A stretch of DNA of 64,000 nucleotides from UBA10649 sp963700745 (GTDB lineage: Bacteria; Actinomycetota; Actinomycetes; S36-B12): NCBI GenBank assembly GCA_963700745.1, contig CAVOYT010000015.1:87349-151348 (forward strand), written 5' to 3'. Made by a program: the position numbers and the translations under genes. Shown here in pieces: positions 11,935 to 21,034 of this stretch (position 1 is the stretch's first letter; each line of letters opens with the position of its first letter). The notes beneath the pieces were generated by a model that was given only the letters and a program-made list of their open reading frames with translations, was not told where the DNA came from and made no database searches.

Positions 11935-13110
11935 CACCACCGCCCTGGTCAAACATCGGGTCGCTGGTCACCAACGATCCGGCACTCGGCGACGGTCCGC
12001 TGGGCGTCCTCGACGATGCCGTGGTCGTGCTCCAGGACGACCGCATCCTGTGGGTCGGGCCCGCCTCCGAGTTCGACGCGGCGGATCACGTCATCGACCT
12101 CGAGGGTCGCGCGGTCATCCCCGGCTTCGTCGACAGCCACGCACACCTGGTCTTCGCCGGCGACCGCGCGACGAGTTCGCGGCCCGCATGTCGGGGCAGC
12201 CGTACGCCGCCGGCGGGATCCGCAGCACCGTCGAGCACACCCGCGCAGCGTCCGACGACGAGCTGCGCGCGGACCGCGTGCGGACCTGTCCGACGAGCTG
12301 CACCGCAGCGGCGTGACCACCTTCGAGACGAAGTCCGGCTACGGGCTGACCGTCGCCGACGAGGCGCGATCACTGCGGCGTCGCCGCCGAGTTCACCGAC
12401 GAGACCACCTACCTCGGCGCCCACGTGGTGCCGGCGGAGTTCGCCGACGACCCGGACGGCTACGTCGCGCTCGTCACCGGGGCGATGCTCGACGCCTGCG
12501 CGCCGCACGCGCGCTGGATCGACGTGTTCTGCGACCGCGGCGCCTTCGACGCCGACCAGGCGCGCGAGATCCTGCGAGCCGGAATGGCACGCGGGCTGCA
12601 GCCGCGCGTCCACGCCAACCAGCTGCAGCACGGTGACGGCATCCGGTCGCCGTCGAGGTCGGCGCGGCGTCGCGCCGACCACTGCACCTTCACGACGATG
12701 ACGACCTCGCACTCCTGGCCGGCAGCGGCACCGTGGCGACCCTGCTGCCAGGCGCGGAGTTCTGCACGCGCGCGCCGTATCCCGACGCCCGCCGCATGCT
12801 GGATGCCGGCGTCACCGTCGCCCTCGCGACCGACTGCAATCCCGGTTCGAGCTACACCACGAGCATGCCGTTCTGCATCGCGGTCGCCGTCCGCGACATG
12901 CGCATGACGACCGGACGAGGCGGTGTGGTCCGCCACCGCGGGCGGAGCGCGGCCCTGCGACGCGACGACGTCGGCGGCTCGCCCCCGGTCGACGGCGCCG
13001 ACCTCGTCAGCCTCAATGCACCGAGCCACATCCACCTGGCGTACCGTCCCGGCGTCGATCTCGTCGATCGCGTCTGGCGCGCGCCCCACACCCCTAGGGT
13101 CGCCTCATGA
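11927..13110 (+). CDS. hutI: Imidazolonepropionase (multiple frameshifts)
   Basis: It starts at the GTG at 11927 (VSDTTALV), overlapping the hutU stop. The protein can be followed only by changing frame repeatedly. Pieces in order: NIGSLVTNDPALGDGPLGVL, VIPGFVDSHAHLVFAGDRA (amidohydrolase HxH metal site), DEFAARMSGQPYAAGGI, VTTFETKSGYGLTVADEAR, GAHVVPAEFADDPDGYV, PRVHANQLQHGDGI, VALATDCNPGSSYT (metal-binding Asp) and SHIHLAYRPGVDLVDRVW. At least six breaks are needed. All metal ligands survive, so indels in the sequence are likelier than decay. It hydrolyses imidazolonepropionate to formimidoylglutamate. The stop overlaps the hutH ATG. Confidence 0.8.
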
Positions 13111-14658
13111 GCAGCACCGTCACCATCTCACACGACGGGCATGACCCTCGACGACGTCATCGCCGTGGCGCGCGACAACGCCCCCGTCGAGCTGTCCGAC
13201 GACGTCACTCGCCGCGATGGCCACGAGCCGCGCACAGGTCGACGCGCTGGCCGCGTCGGACACCCCGGTCTACGGGATCTCGACCGGCTTCGGCGCACTC
13301 GCCAACCGGCACATCCCGGTCGACGAGTCGCGTCCAGCTGCAGCGCTCGCTCATCCGCTCGCACGCCGCGGGCATGGGCCCGGCCGTCGAGCGCGAGGTC
13401 GTCCGCGCCCTGATGCTGCTGCGGCTGAAGACCCTGGCGAGCGGCCGCACCGGAGCGCGGCCGGTCGTCGCCGAGACCATGGCGGCGCTGCTCAACGCCG
13501 GGCATCACCCCGGTCGTCCACGAGTTCGGCTCGCTCGGCTGCAGCGGCGACCTGGCGCCGCTCTCGCACTGCGCCCTCGTGCTCATGGGCGAGGGACGCG
13601 CGGTCGATCGCGACGGCGTCGAGCGACCGGTTCCCGAACTGCTCGCCGACGGCGGGCATCGAGCCCGTCGAGCTGCGCGAGAAGGAGGGCCTGGCCCTCA
13701 TCAACGGCACCGACGGCATGCTCGGCATGCTCATCATGGCGATCGCCGACCTCGAGCACCTGTGCGACGTCGCCGACCTGACCGCCGCGATGAGCGTCGA
13801 GGGCCTGCTCGGCACCGACTCGGCGTTCCGCGCGGACCTGCACGTCGAGCTGCGTCCGCACCCCGGCCAGGCCGTCAGCGCCGCGAACATGCTCCGGATC
13901 CTCGCCGGCTCCGGGATCGTCGCGTCGCACAAGGACGACGACGACCGGGTCCAGGACGCCTACTCGCTGCGGTGCGCCCCGCAGGTCACCGGTGCCGTGC
14001 GCGACACCATCGACGCACGCCCGCACTGGTGGCCGAGCGCGAGCTCGCCGCCGCGATCGACAACCCGGTCGTGCTCCCCGACGGGACGATCTCGAGCAAC
14101 GGCAACTTCCACGGCGCACCCGTCGGCTACGTCCTCGACTTCCTCGCCATCGCCGCCGCCGACCTCGGCTCGATGGCCGAGCGGCGCACCGACCGCATGC
14201 TCGACAAGAACCGCAGCCACGGCCTGCCGCCGTTCCTGGCCGACGATCCCGGCGTCGACAGCGGCCTGATGATCGCGCAGTACACGCAGGCGGGCCTGGT
14301 CAGCGAGAACAAGCGGCTGGCCGTGCCCGCCAGCGTCGACTCGATCCCCAGCTCGGCGATGCAGGAGGACCACGTCTCGATGGGCTGGCACGCCGCCCGC
14401 AAGCTGCGTCAGGCGGTCGACAACCTCCGGCGGATCCTCGCGATCGAGCTGGTCGCGGCCGCGCGGGCGATCGAGCTGCGCGCGCCGCTCGACGCCGGCC
14501 CCCGAGCACGGCGCGGTCATCGCCAGGCTGCGCGCGACGGTGCCCGGTCCCGGCCCGACCGCTTCCTCGCCCCCGAGCTCGAGGCGGCCGTCCACGTGGT
14601 GCGCACGCTTCGTGCCGCTAGCCGAGGCCGTAGCCAGCCTGGTGGACCGCAGACGTGA
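13107..14658 (+). CDS. hutH: Histidine ammonia-lyase (multiple frameshifts)
   Basis: It starts at the ATG overlapping the hutI stop. Conserved pieces appear in all three frames in the right order: MTLDDVIAVARDNAPVELSD, TPVYGISTGFGALANRHIPV, LQRSLIRSHAAGMGPAVERE, the MIO prosthetic-group motif GSLGCSGDLAPLSHCALVLM, KEGLALINGTDGMLGML, NPVVLPDGTISSNGNFHG, and MQEDHVSMGWHAARKLR. The MIO triad is Cys-Ser-Gly rather than Ala-Ser-Gly, a variant the family pattern allows. The enzyme removes ammonia from L-histidine to give urocanate, the first step of the pathway. About seven frame changes are needed. The exact 3' end is uncertain. Confidence 0.8.
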
Positions 14659-14669
14659 CCCCTCTCACG
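14654..14669. promoter_or_regulatory. CRP-type site upstream of etfD
   Basis: CGTGA-CCCCTC-TCACG matches the mycobacterial Crp pattern (C/T)GTGA-N6-TCAC(G/A). It is centred about 55 bp upstream of the etfD start and about 45 bp upstream of the TAGTCT hexamer. It also covers the last bases of hutH. The regulator is inferred. Confidence 0.5.
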
Positions 14670-14703
14670 TCCACTCGCAGGTCCTAGGACGTCCACAGGA
14701 CGC

Positions 14704-14709
14704 TAGTCT
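14704..14709 (+). promoter_or_regulatory. -10 element of a likely leaderless promoter (etfD)
   Basis: TAGTCT (TANNNT type) ends 6 nt before the GTG at 14716, and no ribosome site is visible. This spacing is typical of leaderless actinobacterial transcripts. Confidence 0.5.
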
Positions 14710-14715
14710 CGGACC

Positions 14716-16933
14716 GTGGATCACATGCTCGTGCGTGCCGTCGTCGGCATCGCCATCACCGTCGTCCTGCTCGCCTTCGCCCTCAAGCGCGGCTGGTTCC
14801 TCGTCTCCCTCGGGCGGGCCGGCAAGCAGGCCGTCGGACGCACCTCCGACGCCCCCAAGCGGGTCGAGGCCGAGGCCACCGAGGTGCTCGGCCAGCGGAA
14901 GCTGCTCAAGTGGACGGTGCCCGGCATCGCGCACGTCTTCGCGTTCTGGGGCTTCCTCATCCTCGGCATCACCGTCGTCACCGCGTTCGGCGAGCTCGTC
15001 ATCGAGAACTTCTCGATCCCGATCTTCGGCACGTGGCAGGTCGTCCGGTTCATGGAGGACCTGTTCGCCGTCCTCGTGCTCATCGGCATCGTGATGTTCG
15101 CGATCATCCGGCTGACCAACAACCCCGCCAAGCACGGACGCGCGTCACGCTTCTTCGGCTCGCACACCAAGGGCGCCTGGCTGGTCCTCCTGATGATCTT
15201 CCTCGTCGTCGTGACCCTGCTCACCTACCGCGGCGCCAAGGTCAACAACATCGCGGAGACGGTCGATCACGCGGGCAGCATGGACGGCGCGTTCGCCTCG
15301 AACATCGTGAGCGGCTGGCTCGTCGGACTAGGCGACCAGGCGAACCTGTGGATCGAGACGGTCTTCATCTGGTTCCACATCACGGTCATCCTGACGTTCC
15401 TGCTGATCGTGCTGCACTCCAAGCACCTGCACATCTTCTCGGCGCCGGTCAACGTCTACACGTCGCGCCGGCCGAACGCCCTCGGGCCGCTGCTGCCGAT
15501 CTACTACGAGGGCGAGCCGGTCAACTTCGAGGATCCGCCGGACGACGCCACCTTCGGCAAGGGCCACATCGCGCGACTTCACCTGGAAGAACTACGTCGA
15601 CTTCATGGCGTGCACGGAGTGCGGCCGGTGCCAGTCGCAGTGCCCGGCCTGGAACACCGGCAAGCCGCTGAGCCCCAAGCTGATGATCATGAACCTGCGC
15701 GACACGATGTTCACGCAGGCTCCGTACCTGATGGCCGCGGAGGGCAAGCACCCCGGGCTCGGCGAGATGCACGAGGCAGGCGCTCGCCGTCGGTCAGCAC
15801 GGAGGTCCGCGAGCAGGTCGAGCGCCCGTTCATCGGCCCGCGCGAGGGCAGCGAGCACTCCGCGGAGGACGGCTACACCTTCGACGGTCACCGCACGACG
15901 GGACTCGAGCTGCCGATCATCGACGAGGACGCCCTGTGGTCCTGCACGACGTGCGGCGCGTGCGTCAACCAGTGCCCCGTCGACATCGAGCACATCGACC
16001 ACTTCGTCGACATGCGCCGCAACCAGGTCATGATCGCCACCGAGTTCCCCAGCGAGCTCAACGGCCTGTTCAAGAACCTGGAGACCAAGGGCAACCCGTG
16101 GGGCATGAACGCCTCCGGGCGCATGGACTGGATCTCCGAGGTCGACTTCGACGTCCGCGTGTTCGGCATGGACGGCGAGGACACCATCCCCGACGACGTC
16201 GACTACCTGTTCTGGGTCGGCTGCGCGGGCGCCTTCGAGGACCGCGCCAAGCGCACCACGAAGGCGGTGGCCGAGCTGCTGACCATCGCCGGCGTGCAGT
16301 TCATGGTGCTGGGCGAGGGCGAGACCTGCACGGGCGACCCGGCCCGCCGCGCGGGCAACGAGTTCCTCTTCCAGATGCAGGCGATGCAGAACGTCGAGGT
16401 GCTCAACGAGGTCAAGGCGACCAAGATCGTCGTGACGTGCCCGCACTGCCTCAACACCCTCAAGCGCGAGTACCCGCAGCTCGGCGGCAACTACGAGGTC
16501 GTGCACCACACGCAGCTGCTCAACGACCTGGTCAAGGCCGGCCGCCTCACCCCGGTGGCGCCGGTGTCAGCAGACCGTCACCTACCACGACCCCTGCTAC
16601 CTCGGCCGGCACAACAACGTCTACGTCCCGCCGCGCGACCTCATCGAGGCCACCGGTGCGACCAGCGTCGAGATGGAGCGGCACGGGGACAAGTCCTTCT
16701 GCTGCGGCGCCGGCGGCGCGCGCATGTGGATGGAGGAGAAGATCGGCACTCGGGTCAACCAGAACCGCGGCGACGAGGCGATCGGGACCGGGGCCAGCAA
16801 GGTCGCCGTCGCCTGCCCGTTCTGCTCGGTCATGCTCAACGATGCCGTCACGAGCCGTCAGGGCGAGGGCAAGGCCGAGGGCGTCGAGGTGGTCGACGTG
16901 GCCACCCTGCTGCTGAGCGCCGCGAAGCAGTAG
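14716..16933 (+). CDS. etfD: EtfD-like membrane Fe-S oxidoreductase (three frameshifts)
   Basis: The GTG at 14716 opens a roughly 740-residue protein. The N-terminal 270 residues hold about five membrane segments resembling the gamma subunit of respiratory nitrate reductase (heme b-binding type). Two 4Fe-4S motifs follow, CTECGRCQSQCP and CTTCGACVNQCP, then two cysteine-rich CCG domains ending in CPHCLNTLKREYP and CCGAGGARMWMEE. Homologues (mycobacterial Rv0338c/EtfD) pass electrons from electron-transfer flavoprotein to menaquinone during beta-oxidation. The frame changes near 15575 (extra C in GCGCGAC), 15780 and 16570. The role fits the acyl-CoA dehydrogenase elsewhere in the window. Confidence 0.85.
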
Positions 16934-16972
16934 CGCACGCCAAGTCCGTGGACGAGGCGGCTACCCGATCGC

Positions 16973-17495
16973 TCAGTGCTGACCCGTAGGTGATGCGACC
17001 GTCCTACGTGCCTGTCGAGCGTGGTCCCCGCCGCCGATCTGGTCCAAGGCGTGCAGCAGCACCGGCGACAAGCGCGGCGATACCGTCCCGTGCGCCACCG
17101 TTCGACCCGGGCAGGTTGACGATCAGCGTCGTTCCGGCGATCCCGGCGATCCCGCGGGACAGGACCGCGGTCGGAACACCCTGCGCAACGCCGTATGCCC
17201 GCACCAGCTCGGCCAGTCCCGGCGACTGCCGATCGAGGACCCGCAGCGTCATCTCGGGCGTGAGGTCGCTGGGCGTGTGGCCGGTTCCGCCGGTGGTGAC
17301 GACCAGGTCCACGCCGTCGTCCACCGCGGCACGCAACGCCGCATAGAGCGGTTCGCCATCGGCCACCACGACGGGCTCGCCGACGACCAGTCCCAGCTCC
17401 GCAAGACCGGCCGCGACGATCGGGCCGGATGTGTCCTCCCAGGTACCCGCCGCAGCGCGCGTCGATGACGTGATGACGCGAGCGCTCTTGCTCAC
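16973..17495 (-). CDS. moaB: Molybdenum cofactor protein MoaB/MogA (one frameshift)
   Basis: It begins at the GTG at 17495 (VSKSARVITSSTRAAAGTWE). The molybdopterin-binding signatures TTGGTGHTPSDLTPEMT and VNLPGSNGGARDGIAAL are clear. Near 17065 the expected C-terminus continues in another frame (VLLHALDQIGGGDHARQA) and ends at a TGA at 16973. MoaB/MogA-type enzymes adenylylate molybdopterin before Mo insertion. In the raw frame the gene appears fused to moaC, which is an artefact of a frameshift. The start overlaps the restored moaC stop (GTGA). Confidence 0.8.
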
Positions 17496-17990
17496 GGCTC
17501 GCGCACCCAGTGACCGGACCGTCCACCGAGCTTCTCCAGCAGCACGACCTCGTGCGATAGCGGCGGAGCGATCGCGCCCCTTGACCATGTCGATCACCGT
17601 GAGCCCGCCGACCGCGGCCGCCGTCAGCGCCTCCATCTCCACGCCCGTGCGATCGGCCGTGCGGACGGTTGCCCGGATCTCGACGTAGTGGCCGTCGTCA
17701 CCTGCCACGACCTCGACGTCGACGTCGACGCCGTGGACCGCGATCGGGTGGCAGAGGGGAATGAGGTCCGGGGTGCGTTTGGTCGCCTGGATCGCCGCGA
17801 TGCGTGCGACGGCGAGGGCGTCTCCCTTCGGCAGCTCACCCGACTCGAGCAGGCCCGCCACCTCGTCCGACACCGTCACGCGGCAGCGCGCGGTCGCGGA
17901 CCTCGTGGTGACGTCCTTCGAGGTGACGTCCACCATGCGGGCTTCCCCACGTTCGTTCAGATGGGTCAAGGGGGTCTCTGCACCGCTCAT
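17492..17990 (-). CDS. moaC: Cyclic pyranopterin monophosphate synthase MoaC (one frameshift)
   Basis: The ATG at 17990 overlaps the coxE stop. The protein has the MoaC core: DVTSKDVTTRSATARCRV, KRTPDLIPLCHPI with its catalytic Lys/His region, and VEMEALTAAAVGGLTVIDMV. After DRSAAIA, near 17550, the raw frame departs. One base over, it reads EVVLLEKLGGRSGHWVREP and stops, exactly the usual MoaC ending. The intact protein would be about 165 residues. MoaC converts the MoaA product to cyclic pyranopterin monophosphate, the second stage of Mo-cofactor synthesis. Its place at the end of the cox operon ties cofactor supply to CO dehydrogenase. Confidence 0.85.
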
Positions 17991-19230
17991 GCCGCCACCC
18001 TACGGCTCGCGGGGCTGCGGTCGGTGGCCGTCCGGATCGCCTCCATCACGTCCTCGAGCGCCTGCAGGGAGTGGCCCGACACGAAGGTGTCGACGTACGG
18101 CAGCGCGGCCGCCATCCCGCCGACGAGTGGCTCGTACGACGCCCCGGCCTTGCGAGGGTTGACCCAGATGACGTGATGGGCGAGCCGGGACAGCCTCTGC
18201 ATCGACTGGCCGACGAGTTCAGGGTCGTCCACCTCCCACCCGTCGGACACGATCACCACGACGGCGCCTCGGGCCATCCCCCGTCGTCCGAACTCGTCGA
18301 GGAACTCCGACAGCGCGCGGCCGATTCGCGTGCCACCCGACCAGTCCGGAGCCGCGGCGACGGCCTTGCGGTAGGCAAGGTCGGGATGCGTCAGGCCGAG
18401 CGCTCGGGTCAGTCGCGTGAGCCGGGTGGCGAAGACGAAGGCCTCGGCTCCGAGCGCCTTGACGGCACCGCGCATGAGGTGCAGGTAGATGCGCGCGTAG
18501 GGCTCCATCGATCCGGAGACGTCGGCGATGAGGACCACCCGCCGAGGCCGCTGCGTTCGCTTGCGCAGGACCAGGTCCACGGGGTCGCCGGCCGTGCGGT
18601 GCGCCCGCCGCAGGGTGCTGCGGACGTCCAGCCGCGCTCCGGACGGGTGCCGACGCAGGCGACGGGCCGTGCGCGGCGGCGGTACCAGCGGCAGCTGGTC
18701 GACAAGTCGCTTGATGAGGGCGAGCTCCTCCTCGCTGCAGATGGCGAAGTCTCGCTCGGACAGGCGCTCGTCGACGCTCACCGCGGCCAGCACGCTGGCG
18801 TCGTCGTCCTCGATCGTCGTCCCCCTCCGCCATCGCACCGGGGGTCGCGCTGGTGCCCCGCGGACCCGAGCGGAGCCTCGCCCGAGCGCTCCGGGTCGCC
18901 TGGGCTGCGGTCGCCGGTGGGCGTGCTGGCCGGCGGAGCCGCGGCATTGCTGTCTCCACGGAAGTCCGCGAAGTCGATGATGCCCTCGAACACCTGGCGG
19001 AACACCCGGTCGTAGATCTCGACCTGGTCGTGGCCCGTGAGCAGCGTGATCCGCCCGAGCCAGTAGACCTCGTCGACCGTTGCCGGGCGGGCGAGCGCGA
19101 TCGAACTGCCGAAGCGGGTACTGCGCTCAGGGGTCACCGGGACGCCGGCCGAGTGGAGCAGGTGTCCGAAGGCGGCGACCATCCGAACGAACACGTCGTT
19201 CGGATCCGCCGCGCGGTCGTCGGTTGTCAT
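17987..19230 (-). CDS. coxE: CoxE-like VWA-domain maturation protein (frameshifted)
   Basis: The N-terminal 125 residues (VFVRMVAAFGHLLHSAGVPV, VYWLGRITLLTGHDQVEIYD, FRQVFEGIIDFADF) lie in one frame from 19230. The rest follows in another frame after a break near 18840. The C-terminal part is a von Willebrand A domain with the MIDAS sequence DVSGSMEP and later SDGWEVDDPELV. The family is CoxE, partner of the AAA+ protein CoxD. In carboxidotrophs the pair is needed to complete the Cu-S-Mo centre of CO dehydrogenase. It starts 18 bp after coxD and overlaps moaC by 4 bp. Expected length is about 410 residues. Confidence 0.85.
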
Positions 19231-19248
19231 GTCTCGACCGGCCGCGCG

Positions 19249-20133
19249 CTAGGCGCCCGCGACCCAGGCCAGTCCCTCGGCCCGGGCGACGTCCTGGTCC
19301 TCGCGGTACTTCAGAACCGACCCGAGGGTCCGGTCGACGGCCTCCGCATCGAGCATGGGGATGCCGAGCAGCATCGCGGCGTGCACCCAGTCGATCGCCT
19401 CCGCGACGCCGGGCGGCTTCTGCACGTCGATCCCGCGCAGCCGCTGGACCGCCGCGGCCACCTGGGCCGAGAGTTCGGGCGGAGCCCCGGGCACCCGCAA
19501 CTGCACGATGCGGGTGGCGTGCTCGAGATCGGGATAGTCGATCCAGTGGTAGAGGCAGCGCCGCTTCAGGGCGTCGTGCAGGTCGCGCGTGCGGTTCGAG
19601 GTGAGGATCACGACGGGCGGGACCTTCGCGTGCAGCGTGCCGATCTCGGGGACGGTGACCGACGACTCGGCCAGCATCTCGAAGAGGAAGGCCTCGAACT
19701 CCTCGTCCGCGCGATCGACCTCGTCGATCAGCAGCACCGCCGGGTTGGGACCGGGGTGCTCCAGCGCCTGCAGCAGCGGGCGCTCGATGAGGTACTCGCG
19801 CGAGAAGAGCGACTCCTCGTCGAGTTCGGATCCCTTCGCCTCCGCCAGCCGGATGCCGAGCAGCTGGCGCGGGTAGTTCCACTCGTACAGGGCCTCCGAT
19901 GCGTCGATCCCCTCGAAGCACTGGAGGCGGATGAGCGGAGTCTCGAGCAGGTCGGCGAGCGCCTTGGCGGCCTGGGTCTTGCCGACGCCGGCCTCGCCCT
20001 CGAGCAGCAGCGGCTGGGGAAGCCGAACCGCGCAGAACAGCGCGGTGGCCAGGCCGGATTCCGCGAGGTAGTCGTGCTCCGCCAGTCCGGCCGACAGGGT
20101 TGCCGCGTCAGGGACCAGCTCAGCCACCGTCAT
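19249..20133 (-). CDS. coxD: CoxD-like AAA+ ATPase (MoxR family)
   Basis: A 294-residue MoxR/CoxD ATPase. The ATG at 20133 starts just before the conserved MTVAELVPDAATL region. Walker A is GEAGVGKT at residues 46-53 and Walker B is AVLLIDEVDRADEEFEAFLF. Sensor 1 is ILTSNRTRDLHDALKRRC, including the arginine finger region. CoxD works with CoxE in installing copper and sulfide in the CODH active site. It follows the XdhC-YHS gene by 5 bp in the same operon. Confidence 0.88.
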   Translation of the reverse strand: MTVAELVPDAATLSAGLAEHDYLAESGLATALFCAVRLPQPLLLEGEAGVGKTQAAKALADLLETPLIRLQCFEGIDASEALYEWNYPRQLLGIRLAEAKGSELDEESLFSREYLIERPLLQALEHPGPNPAVLLIDEVDRADEEFEAFLFEMLAESSVTVPEIGTLHAKVPPVVILTSNRTRDLHDALKRRCLYHWIDYPDLEHATRIVQLRVPGAPPELSAQVAAAVQRLRGIDVQKPPGVAEAIDWVHAAMLLGIPMLDAEAVDRTLGSVLKYREDQDVARAEGLAWVAGA

Positions 20134-20138
20134 GGGGC

Positions 20139-21032
20139 TCAGGCCTGGAGGTAGGCGGACGGGTCCGCGACGAAGGTCTCCCGGCACCCCCGGCAGCAGA
20201 AGAAGTAGCGGGTGCCGTCCACATCGGCATGGATGGAGCTCTCCACCGCGGCGACCGTCATCTTGCAGATCGGGTCGATCGCGGTGGCAACCGGTTCGTC
20301 GACGACCAGAGGCAGCACGTGAACGGTGCTGGGAGTCGCGCGTTCCGCGATGATCTGGCTGAAGATCGACAGGGCGATCTCCTCAGGCGTCCGCGCGCCA
20401 ATGTCCAGCCCAGCCGGCGTATGGACGCGATCCCGGTCGCTCTGATCCACATCCAGCGAGTCGAGGACCGCGCGTCCCCGCTTGGGGCTCGCCACGAGGC
20501 CGACATACGGGATGCCTGAGGCGAGGGCATCCATGAGCGCCTTCTCCTCGTCGATGCCGTGCGAGGCGACCACGACGGCGTCGGTCGTGCGCATGTCCTG
20601 GAGGGACCACGGTTGCACCTCGTACCCGAGTGCCTCCCCGACGACGGCCATGGCCTGGGCGATCGGGCTCTCGCCGATGATGCGCACCATGGGCGCCGGC
20701 AGGACGGGTTCCATGAAGATCTCCAGCGTTCCGCCGGACAGGCAGGCGTTGTGCACGACGGTCTTGCCCGCCTGTACCGGCTCGGGGTTCGGTGAGATGC
20801 GCAGCAGCACGGTGGCGCCGGACTGCAGGGCGGCCAGGCCCTGGGCCCGAACGGTGGACTGGGCGCACTGCCCGCCGACGAAACCCTCGATGGTGCCGTC
20901 GCCGAGCACGAGTGCCTCGTCACCGGGCTTCGCCGACGTCGGCCGCTCGGCGAGCACCACGCGGGCGTGCACGAACGGGATGCCGTCGGCACGTAGCCGC
21001 TCTGCCCGATCGTGCAACGCCCGCGTGGTCAT
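20139..21032 (-). CDS. XdhC/CoxF-like protein with C-terminal YHS domain
   Basis: The ATG at 21032 is 3 bp downstream of the coxL stop, giving 297 residues. The N-terminal part is XdhC-type (FVGGQCAQSTVRAQGLAAL, then a Rossmann stretch ending GLDIGARTPEEIALSIFSQI). XdhC proteins bind molybdenum cofactor, assist its sulfuration and insert it into xanthine-dehydrogenase-family enzymes. The last 45 residues form a YHS domain (DPICKMTVAAVES, YFFCCRGCRETFVADPSAYL) with four cysteines that could hold a metal. Placed directly after coxL, a role in building the Cu-Mo site is plausible. The exact function is inferred. Confidence 0.8.
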   Translation of the reverse strand: MTTRALHDRAERLRADGIPFVHARVVLAERPTSAKPGDEALVLGDGTIEGFVGGQCAQSTVRAQGLAALQSGATVLLRISPNPEPVQAGKTVVHNACLSGGTLEIFMEPVLPAPMVRIIGESPIAQAMAVVGEALGYEVQPWSLQDMRTTDAVVVASHGIDEEKALMDALASGIPYVGLVASPKRGRAVLDSLDVDQSDRDRVHTPAGLDIGARTPEEIALSIFSQIIAERATPSTVHVLPLVVDEPVATAIDPICKMTVAAVESSIHADVDGTRYFFCCRGCRETFVADPSAYLQA

Positions 21033-21034
21033 GC

